Shown here: piece after piece, positions 1 through 6,558 of the stretch
Layout of the letters: each line of letters begins with the position of its first letter
How positions within the stretch are numbered: position 1 is the first letter of the stretch
Assembly (NCBI GenBank): GCA_900555125.1
Contig: USKH01000023.1
Coordinates: 1-10,819, forward strand
DNA: 10,819 nucleotides
Source of the DNA: an uncultured Clostridium sp.
GTDB lineage: Bacteria > Bacillota > Clostridia > Christensenellales > Pumilibacteraceae
Reading direction: 5' to 3'
Program-made: the position numbers and the translations under genes
The notes under the pieces: generated by a model
The model's database searches: none
The model's input: the letters and a program-made list of their open reading frames with translations, nothing else
What the model was told of the DNA's origin: nothing

Positions 1-2
1 CA

Positions 3-20
3 ACCGAAGAAGCTGAATAA
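3..20 (+). CDS. Possible 3' end of an upstream gene (partial)
   Basis: The third reading frame gives the acidic tail T-E-E-A-E followed by TAA, which would be the end of a gene lying mostly outside the window. A second option is the first frame, which stays open until TAA at 55-57, but its codons there are AT-rich and look intergenic. No terminator separates either stop from the gene at 61, so the upstream gene is probably in the same transcript. By context it could be a topoisomerase IV subunit (ParE, or the catalytic part of ParC), but nothing in these few codons identifies it. Confidence 0.3.
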   Translation, partial: TEEAE

Positions 21-60
21 TCCTAACGTTAATATATTACATTTTGAGGAGGAATAACTG

Positions 61-1185
61 ATGGCTCAAATTACTGCTGCATTAGTTAAAGAACTGCGCG
101 AGCGTATCGCACGCCTTACCGCCATTCTCGGATCTAAAAAACTGCAGATGGAAGTGGTAAAGGACGAAATGCTTGCAATAAAAAAGGCGTTCAAAACGCC
201 CCGCAAAAGCACGATAATAAATTCGCTTTCCGACTACGAAATTCCGTCGGGGGCAAAAGAGCCTATTGTTGACGACGGCGTTGCCATGCTTACGGTATCC
301 GGCGCGTTAAAGCGGATGAGCGAAAAGAGTTTTAATAAATCGACGCGAAAATTCGGAGATAACTCTATAAGAGGCGAAATCTGCTCGATAATAACGCCTT
401 TCAGGCACGACGAAACGCTGCTTGCGTTTACTTCCGCCGGCAATTGCTATAAAGTCGATCCCGAAACGCTGCCCGAATGTCGTTGGAGAGAAAACGGCGC
501 GCCCGTAAAGAATATTCTTCCGGGAGCCGATAAAAACGAACAAATCGTTTTCATGCACGCCGCAGGCGAAAAAATGCCGGCAGGCAAGCTGCTGTTCTAC
601 ACCAAAAACGGCTTGGTCAAAAAGAGCGACTGGTCGGAGTACGACGTGGCAAAATCCTCTTTTCAGGCGATTAAGCTGAAAGAAGGAGACAGCGTGGTAG
701 GTATCGAAGAGGAAAAAAAGGAAGTAACTCTTTTGCTGGTTACCGAGAAAGGTATGTGCTTAAACGCCGACATGAGCGATATTCCCGTGCAAGGAAGAAT
801 TGCCGGCGGCGTAAAAGCCATTCAGCTTAACGACGGCGACGCCGTGCTTGCCGCAATGCAGGTAAGCGAGGACGGCGAAGCCGTGCTTATCACGGACAAG
901 AGCAACGCGAAACGAATTCCCGTCGGAGGAATAGAACCGATGGCGCGTTATCGCAAAGGCTTTAAGATATTCGACCTTAAAGCGAATACCGGAAGCAGAA
1001 TTATATTTGCATCGTACGTCACAAATCCGTATACCATCGTCCTTGACGTCGACGACGAGTATCTGTCGCAATTCGACACCGAAGATTTACCCGTTCAGAA
1101 CAGAACCAATTCGGGCAAGCCACTTGTCCGAGGTTGTACCGGGCTGGAAAAAGTATACGTCTACAAAACTGAAGCGGACGAATAA
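61..1185 (+). CDS. Stand-alone C-terminal domain of topoisomerase IV/gyrase subunit A (ParC-like beta-propeller)
   Basis: The 374-aa product matches only the last part of a ParC/GyrA subunit. Residues about 1-45 form a charged heptad-like helix (LVKELRERIARLTAIL) equivalent to the returning helix of the coiled-coil arm that follows the C-gate. Residues about 70-370 form six propeller repeats with recurring strands such as LLAFTSAGNCYKV, KLLFYTKNGLVKKS and LLLVTEKG. The loop QGRIAGGVKAIQL (244-256) is typical of the family. I see no clear GyrA-box (QRRGGKG-like) in blade 1, which favours ParC over GyrA. The tyrosine-bearing DNA-cleavage domain is absent. The ATG is well supported by AGGAGG at 47-52 with an 8-nt spacer, and the same frame is closed by TAA just upstream (55-57), so this is not simply an open frame cut by the window. 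In the family this domain wraps DNA and sets substrate preference. Here it is either one half of a split ParC or a separate DNA-binding protein. Stop to next start is 18 nt, suggesting an operon with the ABC-F gene. Confidence 0.82.
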   Translation: MAQITAALVKELRERIARLTAILGSKKLQMEVVKDEMLAIKKAFKTPRKSTIINSLSDYEIPSGAKEPIVDDGVAMLTVSGALKRMSEKSFNKSTRKFGDNSIRGEICSIITPFRHDETLLAFTSAGNCYKVDPETLPECRWRENGAPVKNILPGADKNEQIVFMHAAGEKMPAGKLLFYTKNGLVKKSDWSEYDVAKSSFQAIKLKEGDSVVGIEEEKKEVTLLLVTEKGMCLNADMSDIPVQGRIAGGVKAIQLNDGDAVLAAMQVSEDGEAVLITDKSNAKRIPVGGIEPMARYRKGFKIFDLKANTGSRIIFASYVTNPYTIVLDVDDEYLSQFDTEDLPVQNRTNSGKPLVRGCTGLEKVYVYKTEADE

Positions 1186-1192
1186 TAAACCG

Positions 1193-1206
1193 AGGAGCGA
1201 TAATTG
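1193..1206 (+). promoter_or_regulatory. Ribosome binding site fixing a TTG start
   Basis: AGGAG at 1193-1197 sits 6 nt before TTG at 1204. The protein read from there starts MSILKINNLTH, which is how ABC-F ATPases normally begin (short strand before Walker A at about residue 36), so TTG is taken as the true start. Confidence 0.75.
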
Positions 1207-2751
1207 AGCATACTTAAAATCAACAACCTGACGCATACTTTTGAGGACAAACAACTTTTCAAAAACGCTTCGTTCGACATCAACAACGGCGAACACGTCG
1301 GCATTGTCGGACTTAACGGTGCCGGCAAGAGTACTTTTATCAACATCATCGCCGGCAATATAAGTTATGACGAAGGCGAGGTTATATGGCACGGCGGCAT
1401 AAGATACGACTATCTCGATCAGCACGCCGACATCGACCGTAGCCTGACTATTATGGAATATCTCAAAACGGCGTTCGATTACCTGTACGACGTTGATAAA
1501 AAACTGTCCGCTCTGTACGAGGAAATGGCGTCGGTAACCGATGAGAAAGAACTCGAAAAGATGATAAACCGCAGCAATCGCATGCTCGAACAACTGGAAA
1601 ACGAAGGCTTTTACGAGATAGATTCGCGCATTAAAAAGGTTGCGGGAGGCTTGGGCGTTGCCGCACTCGGATTGGATAAAGTCATCGGCACGCTGTCGGG
1701 CGGGCAGAGAGCCAAAGTTATGCTGACAAAGCTCATTCTCGAAAATCCCGACGTAATGCTTCTGGACGAGCCTACCAACTTCCTGGACGTCGAGCATATC
1801 GAATGGCTGGAAAAATATCTCGTTTCCGTAAAAAAAACTTATATCGTTATTTCGCATGACACCGACTTTCTCGACGCCGTGTGCGACTGTATAGTCAGTA
1901 TAGAAAACGGCTCCATCCGCAAATATTCCGGCAACTACACTCAGTTCGTTGCTCAGCACGAAATGGCAGTTAAGCAGTATGCCGAGGACTATGAACGCCA
2001 GCAAGCCGAAATTAAGAAAATGGAAGACTATATAAACCGCAATAAGGCACGTGCGGCGACAGCCGGAATGGCAAACAGCCGCAAAAAAATGCTCGAACGC
2101 ATCGACGTCATGGCAAAGCCGACTGCGGTGCTTGAAAGCCATTTTTCATTCCCGTGCGAAATGCTCAACACCAAGGATATGCTTACGGTGAAAGACCTCG
2201 AAGTGGGCTATGACCAGCCGCTTCTGCCGCCCATAAATTTTGAAATGCGCGGCGACACCAAACTATGGATACGCGGCGCAAACGGAATAGGCAAAAGTAC
2301 GCTTTTAAAAACGCTTATGGGCATAATTCCGCCCCTGTCCGGAAGTTTCGCTTTTCATATAGCGGCGCGCCCGGCATATCTCGAACAGGACTTGAAGTTC
2401 CGCGAACAGGACACCAATGCGTTCAACTATATAAGCGACTGTTTCCCGCGGTTCAATCAGAAAGAAATACGCTCGCAGCTGGCTCGGGTGGGAATTAAAG
2501 GCGAAATGTCGCTGCAAAATGTCAAAACCATGTCCGGCGGCGAACAAGTGCGCATAAGACTTCTTACGATAATGAATGTAACCAGTAATATTCTAATTCT
2601 GGACGAACCAACCAATCATCTCGACGTCAATGCGAAAGAAAGCCTGCAAAAGGCGATTGCCGATTACGAAGGCGCAGTTATTTTGGTCAGCCATGATAAA
2701 ACTTTTGCCGAAAGCGTGTGCGACAAAACGCTTACGTTGAAGCAGCTGTAA
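1204..2751 (+). CDS. ABC-F family ATPase (ribosome-associated type)
   Basis: The 515-aa soluble protein has two ABC ATPase domains and no membrane segments, the hallmark of the ABC-F group, which act on ribosomes (translation factors or antibiotic protection) rather than as transporters. Domain 1 has Walker A GLNGAGKST (36-44), signature LSGGQ (164-168), Walker B with Glu189 in LLDEP and switch SHD (217-219). Domain 2 has GANGIGKST (358-366), signature MSGGE (443-447), LILDEPTNHLD (464-474, Glu468) and SHD (496-498). Both catalytic glutamates are present. A charged, helical linker of roughly 75 residues (about 249-325) joins the domains, as expected for the part that reaches the tRNA sites. 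There is no long arm domain and no C-terminal extension, so length is typical of the shorter YbiT/YkpA-like members. Which subfamily it belongs to, and whether it confers resistance, cannot be told by eye. It lies between the topoisomerase propeller gene and the hydrolase gene with 18- and 14-nt gaps. Confidence 0.93.
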   Translation: MSILKINNLTHTFEDKQLFKNASFDINNGEHVGIVGLNGAGKSTFINIIAGNISYDEGEVIWHGGIRYDYLDQHADIDRSLTIMEYLKTAFDYLYDVDKKLSALYEEMASVTDEKELEKMINRSNRMLEQLENEGFYEIDSRIKKVAGGLGVAALGLDKVIGTLSGGQRAKVMLTKLILENPDVMLLDEPTNFLDVEHIEWLEKYLVSVKKTYIVISHDTDFLDAVCDCIVSIENGSIRKYSGNYTQFVAQHEMAVKQYAEDYERQQAEIKKMEDYINRNKARAATAGMANSRKKMLERIDVMAKPTAVLESHFSFPCEMLNTKDMLTVKDLEVGYDQPLLPPINFEMRGDTKLWIRGANGIGKSTLLKTLMGIIPPLSGSFAFHIAARPAYLEQDLKFREQDTNAFNYISDCFPRFNQKEIRSQLARVGIKGEMSLQNVKTMSGGEQVRIRLLTIMNVTSNILILDEPTNHLDVNAKESLQKAIADYEGAVILVSHDKTFAESVCDKTLTLKQL

Positions 2752-2754
2752 TTA

Positions 2755-2768
2755 AGGAGAAAAACATG
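2755..2768 (+). promoter_or_regulatory. Ribosome binding site deciding the start of the hydrolase-like gene
   Basis: AGGAG at 2755-2759 is 6 nt before ATG at 2766. An in-frame ATG at 2718 would give a 16-residue extension overlapping the ABC-F gene, but has no comparable site, so 2766 is preferred. Confidence 0.8.
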
Positions 2769-4238
2769 CAACACATTTACGATAAAACACCCTCTTACTG
2801 GTGTACGTGGAGTACGCAGAACAGGGTTGCGGAAGACAAAAAGGTAAGAGAAAATAATTTCGACAGCGCTGCTTTTCTCGGCGATCAGGGAGCGCAGCTT
2901 GCACGTGCGGAAATGAACGAGGACAATATTTTCCGTAGCGGCGGATGGGCGGATTTTTATCCCGAAATACGCGGCGATCTGTTTTTTATGCTTGACGACG
3001 GATGGGACGTTCCGTACGGAGTTCATCCCGACAAAAATCGCCCGTCGTTCGGCTCGCTTATACTTGACAAGCAGAGATTTCCGTCGTTTGAAGGCGACGA
3101 CAAAACTCGTCTTAAAAAGCTGTCCGACGCCGTAAAAGCGCGCGGTTGGCGCGGATTGGGAATATGGGTGTCGGCGCAGACGTGCGGAGACGACGGACAA
3201 AAGCCGTTTAACATTGAGGAAAACGAGCCGTATTGGAAAGAGCGGCTTGAAGAAAGTAAATTTGCCGGTGTGAAATATTGGAAAGTGGATTGGGGCGCGC
3301 GCGATTATTGCGTAGAATTCCGCGAAATGCTTACGCGGCTCGCGGCGGAAATATATCCCGAACTTATCGTGGAACATGCGGTGTGCCAGATCCCGCTTAA
3401 CGGGTTTAACTCCGAAGACAAAAATCTTCAAGGCAGATTTATAGGTAACGAGAGAACGGTGCGTTTCACCGACCGTATTCTGAAAGTCAGCCCGGTTTTC
3501 CGCTCGTACGATATTATAGGTACGGCTTCGGAAGTGACCACGCTCGACCGGTTGTCGTATATACTGAAAAGAGCAAACGGATTGGTCAACGCCGAGGACG
3601 AACCGTATATTGCGGCGTCGCTCGGTTGCGCGATAGGGCTTATGCGTTCGCCCGCGGGAAAGGGAAAAGACTTGTTTTGCGATCGCCTCGACGAAGCGGT
3701 TGCTGCGGTAAAGTGGCAAAGAAATGCTCCCGCTTTTGCCGGCGGAGAGATAAACGATTCCACCGAGATTTTGTCCGACACCGCTACTTTTACGGACACG
3801 TGGTTTGCGCCGGTGCTCGGAAAAGAATTCACGCAGTATGCGCCCGCGGTAATTGCCAGAAATACTCCGCTGCCGCAGGTGTACGGCTACTATAAACCGT
3901 TTATAACCTGCTGCGCATTTGAGGGCAACAGGTACGCCGTCGCCGCCCACGAGAGAAATGCGGATGATGCGAAACGTTCCGAATGCGTCGTTATTTGCGA
4001 TAATGTCGGTGCGCCCGAAGAGATAGGTGTTTTCGGCAATTTCAAACGCCTCGAATTTTTAACTTCCCGCGAAATCGAAAGCGCAACCGCTCGTTCGTTG
4101 TTTGACGAGAGAGAGGAGCAAGCGGAAATCGCGGAGGGTAACCGTATACGCCTGCAAGACCGGACGATAAGCGCATTCGCCTCGAAAAAAGACTGCTCGC
4201 GCCCGGCGTTCGTAATAGAAGTAAAGTACAAAAATTGA
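2766..4238 (+). CDS. Putative TIM-barrel glycoside hydrolase, alpha-galactosidase-like (clan GH-D type)
   Basis: The product is 490 aa with no signal peptide, so it should be cytoplasmic. Several stretches look like strand ends of a GH27/GH36-type (beta/alpha)8 barrel: FFMLDDGWD (73-81), GWRGLGIWVSAQ (127-138) and YWKVDWG (171-177). In that clan the nucleophile is an Asp in a K-x-D motif at the end of strand 4, so Asp175 is the best candidate. FRSYD (245-249), followed by TTLDRL, resembles the R/W-x-S-D region holding the acid/base Asp, making Asp249 the second candidate. The last ~130 residues look like a beta-rich C-terminal domain. These assignments are my reading of motifs, not a database match, and the family could be a separate uncharacterised one. 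The gene lies 14 nt after the ABC-F gene and just before melA, which fits alpha-galactoside breakdown, although a terminator and a new promoter separate it from melA. Confidence 0.6.
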   Translation: MQHIYDKTPSYWCTWSTQNRVAEDKKVRENNFDSAAFLGDQGAQLARAEMNEDNIFRSGGWADFYPEIRGDLFFMLDDGWDVPYGVHPDKNRPSFGSLILDKQRFPSFEGDDKTRLKKLSDAVKARGWRGLGIWVSAQTCGDDGQKPFNIEENEPYWKERLEESKFAGVKYWKVDWGARDYCVEFREMLTRLAAEIYPELIVEHAVCQIPLNGFNSEDKNLQGRFIGNERTVRFTDRILKVSPVFRSYDIIGTASEVTTLDRLSYILKRANGLVNAEDEPYIAASLGCAIGLMRSPAGKGKDLFCDRLDEAVAAVKWQRNAPAFAGGEINDSTEILSDTATFTDTWFAPVLGKEFTQYAPAVIARNTPLPQVYGYYKPFITCCAFEGNRYAVAAHERNADDAKRSECVVICDNVGAPEEIGVFGNFKRLEFLTSREIESATARSLFDEREEQAEIAEGNRIRLQDRTISAFASKKDCSRPAFVIEVKYKN

Positions 4239-4300
4239 CCCCGAATTTTTTCGTTTCCGACAAATCGTTAATAAAAACGAACAAATCATTAAATAAATGT

Positions 4301-4330
4301 AAAGCCGAATTGTTGAAATTCGGCTTTTTT
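4301..4330 (+). terminator. Intrinsic terminator after the hydrolase-like gene
   Basis: Arms AAAGCCGAATT (4301-4311) and AATTCGGCTTT (4317-4327) form a perfect 11-bp stem around the 5-nt loop GTTGA, followed by a run of T to 4330. It ends the three-gene block. Its loop and 3' arm contain the -35 box of the next promoter. Confidence 0.88.
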
Positions 4331-4341
4331 CGTGCTATAAT
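4313..4341 (+). promoter_or_regulatory. Sigma-A promoter of melA
   Basis: TTGAAA (4313-4318), 17-nt spacer, TATAAT (4336-4341), with TG one base before the -10 (4333-4334), making it an extended -10 promoter as well. Transcription should start near 4348, giving an untranslated leader of about 44 nt. Confidence 0.85.
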
Positions 4342-4348
4342 GTTTTTA

Positions 4349-4362
4349 CACGGAATTTCGTG
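4349..4362 (+). promoter_or_regulatory. Candidate operator at the melA transcription start
   Basis: CACGGAATTTCGTG is a 14-bp near-palindrome with one mismatched pair, placed right at or just after the predicted start site. A repressor bound here would block melA. No regulator gene is in the window, and the site is too short to assign to a family. Confidence 0.35.
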
Positions 4363-4391
4363 AATAACAAATCGATAAGGAGAAAGTAAAA

Positions 4392-5708
4392 ATGAAAATT
4401 ACGTTTATGGGAGCGGGAAGCACTATATTCTGCAAAAACGTTCTGGGCGATACGCTTTTAACCGAAAGTCTCAGCGACTGCGAAATCGCGCTGTACGATA
4501 TCGATAAAAACCGTCTTGAAGAGTCCTATCTCGTAATAACCGCCATCAACGACAAATATAACGCCGGTAAAGCAAAAATAGAAAAATATCTGGGCGTAGA
4601 ACAACGTAAAGACGCTTTGCGCGGCGCAAAATTCGTGGTGAACGCCATTCAGGTGGGCGGCTACGATCCCTGCACGATAATCGACTTCGAGGTACCCAAA
4701 AAGTACGGTCTGCGCCAGACTATCGGCGATACGCTGGGAATAGGCGGCGTGTTCCGCGGACTGCGCACTATCCGCGTTTTAGACGGATTTGCGCGCGACA
4801 TGGAAGAAGTATGCCCCGACGCGTGGTTTCTCAACTATACCAACCCGATGGCTATTCTTTCGGGATTTATGCAACGCTACACCGGCGTAAAAACGGTGGG
4901 CTTGTGTCACAGCGTTCAGGTTTGCAGCAAGGCGCTTCTCGAAGGCGTAAACATGAAAGACGTCGAAGTGGGCAGCGAGCTTATCGCCGGCATCAATCAT
5001 ATGGGCTGGCTGCTGGAAATCAAGGACAAGAACGGCGTAGACCTCTATCCCGAAATAAAGAGAAGAGCAAAAATCAAAAACGCAACCGAAAAGCACGGCG
5101 ACATGGTTCGCTTCGACTATATGGATAAACTGGGCTATTATTGCACCGAGAGCAGCGAGCATAACGCCGAGTACAACTATTTCTATATTAAGTCCAAATA
5201 TCCCGAACTCATAGAAAAATTCAATATTCCGCTGGACGAATATCCGCGCCGCTGCATAAAGCAGATTGCCGACTGGCAAAAACAAAAGGAAGAGTTGTTA
5301 AACGGCGGCGACATTCAGCATGTCCGTTCGCGCGAGTACGCGTCCAGAATCATGGAAGCGATGGTTACCAACAACGCTTATAAAATCGGAGGCAATGTGC
5401 TTAATACCGGGCTTATCGATAATCTGCCTTCCGACGCTTGTGTGGAAGTGCCTTGCCTTGTGGACGGAAACGGAATTCATCCCGCTCACGTCGGTCGTTT
5501 GCCCGTTCAGTGCGCCGCGATGAACATGCTTGACATCAACTGCCAGTTGCTGACGATAGAAGCAGCCGTAACCGGAAAGCGCGAACACGTCTATCAGGCG
5601 GCTATGCTCGACCCGCACACCGGCGCCGAACTGTCCATCGATGACATTATTTCAATGTGTGACGAACTTATCGAAGCGCATACAAAAGCCGGTTATCCCG
5701 TTCTTTAA
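4392..5708 (+). CDS. melA: Alpha-galactosidase, glycoside hydrolase family 4
   Basis: The 438-aa product follows E. coli MelA (about 450 aa) almost end to end as I recall that sequence: KITFMGAGSTIF at the start (Rossmann fold, NAD binding), GGYDPCTIIDFEVPKKYGL (89-107), QTIGDTLGIGG (109-119), NYTNPM (148-153), GLCHSVQ (170-176), INHMGW (201-206), YCTESSEHNAEY, LIDNLP, and DPHTGAELSIDDI near the end. GH4 enzymes hydrolyse by an oxidation-elimination route needing NAD and Mn2+. Cys172 and His203 are the expected metal ligands and both are present. The likely substrates are melibiose and related alpha-galactosides taken up into the cytoplasm, since there is no signal peptide. Other GH4 specificities (alpha-glucosidase) are possible but the MelA match is close. 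AGGAG at 4378-4382 lies 9 nt before the ATG. The gene is probably transcribed alone from its own promoter. No sugar transporter is adjacent. Confidence 0.93.
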   Translation: MKITFMGAGSTIFCKNVLGDTLLTESLSDCEIALYDIDKNRLEESYLVITAINDKYNAGKAKIEKYLGVEQRKDALRGAKFVVNAIQVGGYDPCTIIDFEVPKKYGLRQTIGDTLGIGGVFRGLRTIRVLDGFARDMEEVCPDAWFLNYTNPMAILSGFMQRYTGVKTVGLCHSVQVCSKALLEGVNMKDVEVGSELIAGINHMGWLLEIKDKNGVDLYPEIKRRAKIKNATEKHGDMVRFDYMDKLGYYCTESSEHNAEYNYFYIKSKYPELIEKFNIPLDEYPRRCIKQIADWQKQKEELLNGGDIQHVRSREYASRIMEAMVTNNAYKIGGNVLNTGLIDNLPSDACVEVPCLVDGNGIHPAHVGRLPVQCAAMNMLDINCQLLTIEAAVTGKREHVYQAAMLDPHTGAELSIDDIISMCDELIEAHTKAGYPVL

Positions 5709-5709
5709 C

Positions 5710-5747
5710 GTAAACTTATCGCACGATTACGCTGCGATATGATTTAC
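5710..5747 (+). other. Hairpin directly after melA stop
   Basis: Stem GTAAA/TTTAC (5710-5714 with 5743-5747) encloses TATCGCA/TGCGATA (5717-5723 with 5733-5739), loop of 9 nt, small internal loop of 2x3. No T run follows, so it is not a standard terminator. It may protect the 3' end of the melA mRNA. Confidence 0.4.
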
Positions 5748-5804
5748 AGAGCAGTAAATATGCCCGAAAAACAACTTTAAGTAAATAACGTCGCATTTTG
5801 TGAT

Positions 5805-5850
5805 ATAAAACCGTTTTTAATTCCTTGCGAGTAGAAACGGTTTTATCTTT
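5805..5850 (+). terminator. Probable terminator of melA
   Basis: Arms ATAAAACCGTTT (5805-5816) and AAACGGTTTTAT (5835-5846) pair perfectly over 12 bp with an 18-nt loop; CTTTT follows. The loop is long and the T run short, so efficiency is uncertain. The stem is AT-rich at its base and could also work on the opposite strand. Confidence 0.55.
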
Positions 5851-5895
5851 TATGTACCGGGCTTTGCGAGTGCGTTTGTCGGTCATTGTGTAGTC

Positions 5896-5924
5896 TTGAA
5901 AATGTCGACAAATATTTCTTATCT
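5896..5924 (+). promoter_or_regulatory. Weak candidate promoter for the HAD-like gene
   Basis: TTGAAA (5896-5901), 17 nt, TTATCT (5919-5924). The -10 matches poorly (TATCTA at 18 nt is an alternative), and the -10 abuts a hairpin. The 8-bp palindrome TGTCGACA lies in the spacer. Confidence 0.25.
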
Positions 5925-5949
5925 AAATTGCCGTTACACGGGCAATTTA
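5924..5949 (+). other. Perfect 9-bp hairpin of unknown role
   Basis: TAAATTGCC (5924-5932) pairs with GGCAATTTA (5941-5949), loop GTTACACG. No T run follows on either strand, so it is not an ordinary terminator. It could be a protein site or a leader RNA hairpin. Confidence 0.4.
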
Positions 5950-6024
5950 AACATCTTCGGCTATTGTAAATTTCCTCCGTAAATATTATACTTGACGTAC
6001 AAAACTATTTTCGGAGAAAAAAAC

Positions 6025-6384
6025 ATGAACAGACTTGTTTCGTACAAAACGACTGCCGATATTCTTTTTAACGACGGTATCACCCCGGCAATGAAAGGTT
6101 TCAGATTGCTTATTTTTACGGTTAACGGAATTTTATTTGACGGAGAAGCTGTTTCAAAGTCGCTGAAAAACGCCGTATGCCGTCTCGGACTCGATTCGGA
6201 TAAGGCTTATCGTGCGGTGCGCTCGTGCGCAGAGGCGTATGCGAGAAGAAAGGGCGCAGCCGTTCTGCCCGTCCGTTCGTTTATAGCCGAACTTTCCGAA
6301 CGTGTGGCAAAAAGATGTTACTTCGCGGATTTTTCGCACGATGAAAGCAACCTTTCGCATTACGTTCCGGGTACTCTTTTCTGA
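6025..6384 (+). CDS. Small protein resembling a truncated, degenerate HAD-family domain
   Basis: The ATG at 6025 has GGAG (6013-6016) 8 nt upstream, giving 119 aa; an in-frame TTG at 5992 has no such site. LLIFTVNGILFDGEAV (residues 28-43) lines up with HAD motif I (F-D-x-D-G-T-L-x-D), but the two catalytic Asp positions are Thr and Asn. The following helices (KSLKNAVCRLGL, AYRAVRSCAEAYARRKG) are what a HAD cap region looks like. The protein stops at HYVPGTLF, near the P-G that precedes motif II in HAD phosphatases, so the motif II, III and IV parts are missing. Phosphatase activity is therefore unlikely. It may be a decaying gene, a non-catalytic binding protein, or an unrelated small protein with a chance resemblance. 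No signal peptide or membrane segment is visible, and it is flanked by intergenic sequence on both sides. Confidence 0.55.
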   Translation: MNRLVSYKTTADILFNDGITPAMKGFRLLIFTVNGILFDGEAVSKSLKNAVCRLGLDSDKAYRAVRSCAEAYARRKGAAVLPVRSFIAELSERVAKRCYFADFSHDESNLSHYVPGTLF

Positions 6385-6427
6385 AAAAACGATTTGCCCC
6401 GAGTTTTTATACAATTTTGCAGAATGC

Positions 6428-6441
6428 GTATAATATTATAC
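6428..6441 (+). repeat. Perfect 14-bp AT-rich palindrome
   Basis: GTATAATATTATAC is its own reverse complement. It lies about 30 bp upstream of the -35 box of the lipoprotein promoter, where an activator or repressor could bind. It also contains TATAAT on both strands. The half AATATTATAC recurs at 5982-5991 upstream of the HAD-like gene. Confidence 0.4.
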
Positions 6442-6470
6442 CTCAAGTAAAAATTCGTTTGTTTTTTCTA

Positions 6471-6499
6471 TTGACAAACGGTGACTTTTGGGATAAAAT
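6471..6499 (+). promoter_or_regulatory. Strong sigma-A promoter of the RsgI-like lipoprotein gene
   Basis: TTGACA (6471-6476), 17-nt spacer, TAAAAT (6494-6499): near consensus. The start should be near 6506, leaving a leader of about 50 nt that contains a small hairpin (GCGGCG with CGTCGC, about 6511-6530). The -35 overlaps the inverted repeat CGTTTGT (6456-6462) / ACAAACG (6474-6480). Confidence 0.8.
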
Positions 6500-6558
6500 G
6501 CAAACAGATAAGCGGCGAGAAAACGTCGCAATCAAAACTATGAAAGGAGAAATAAAAA

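Larger units (their letters stand above)
5709..6024 (+). other. 316-nt intergenic region between melA and the HAD-like gene
   Basis: No credible coding frame on either strand. It holds the hairpin after melA, a likely terminator (5805-5850), the weak promoter match at 5896-5924, the palindrome TGTCGACA (5903-5910) and a further hairpin at 5924-5949. The remainder is AT-rich and unremarkable. Confidence 0.7.

Noticed and set aside
1087..2142. 351-codon open frame on the minus strand
   Set aside because: It is antisense to the clear ABC-F coding sequence and its translation shows no domain, only Val/Phe-rich shadow sequence.
2718..2765. ATG at 2718 as start of the hydrolase-like gene
   Set aside because: It would overlap the ABC-F gene by 34 bases and lacks a good ribosome binding site; the ATG at 2766 has AGGAG at 6 nt.
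2664..3950. 428-codon open frame on the minus strand
   Set aside because: It lies opposite the hydrolase-like gene and the end of the ABC-F gene, has no family resemblance, and arises because the sense codons rarely give stops on the other strand.
5992..6024. TTG at 5992 as start of the HAD-like gene
   Set aside because: No Shine-Dalgarno precedes it, whereas the ATG at 6025 has GGAG at 8 nt.
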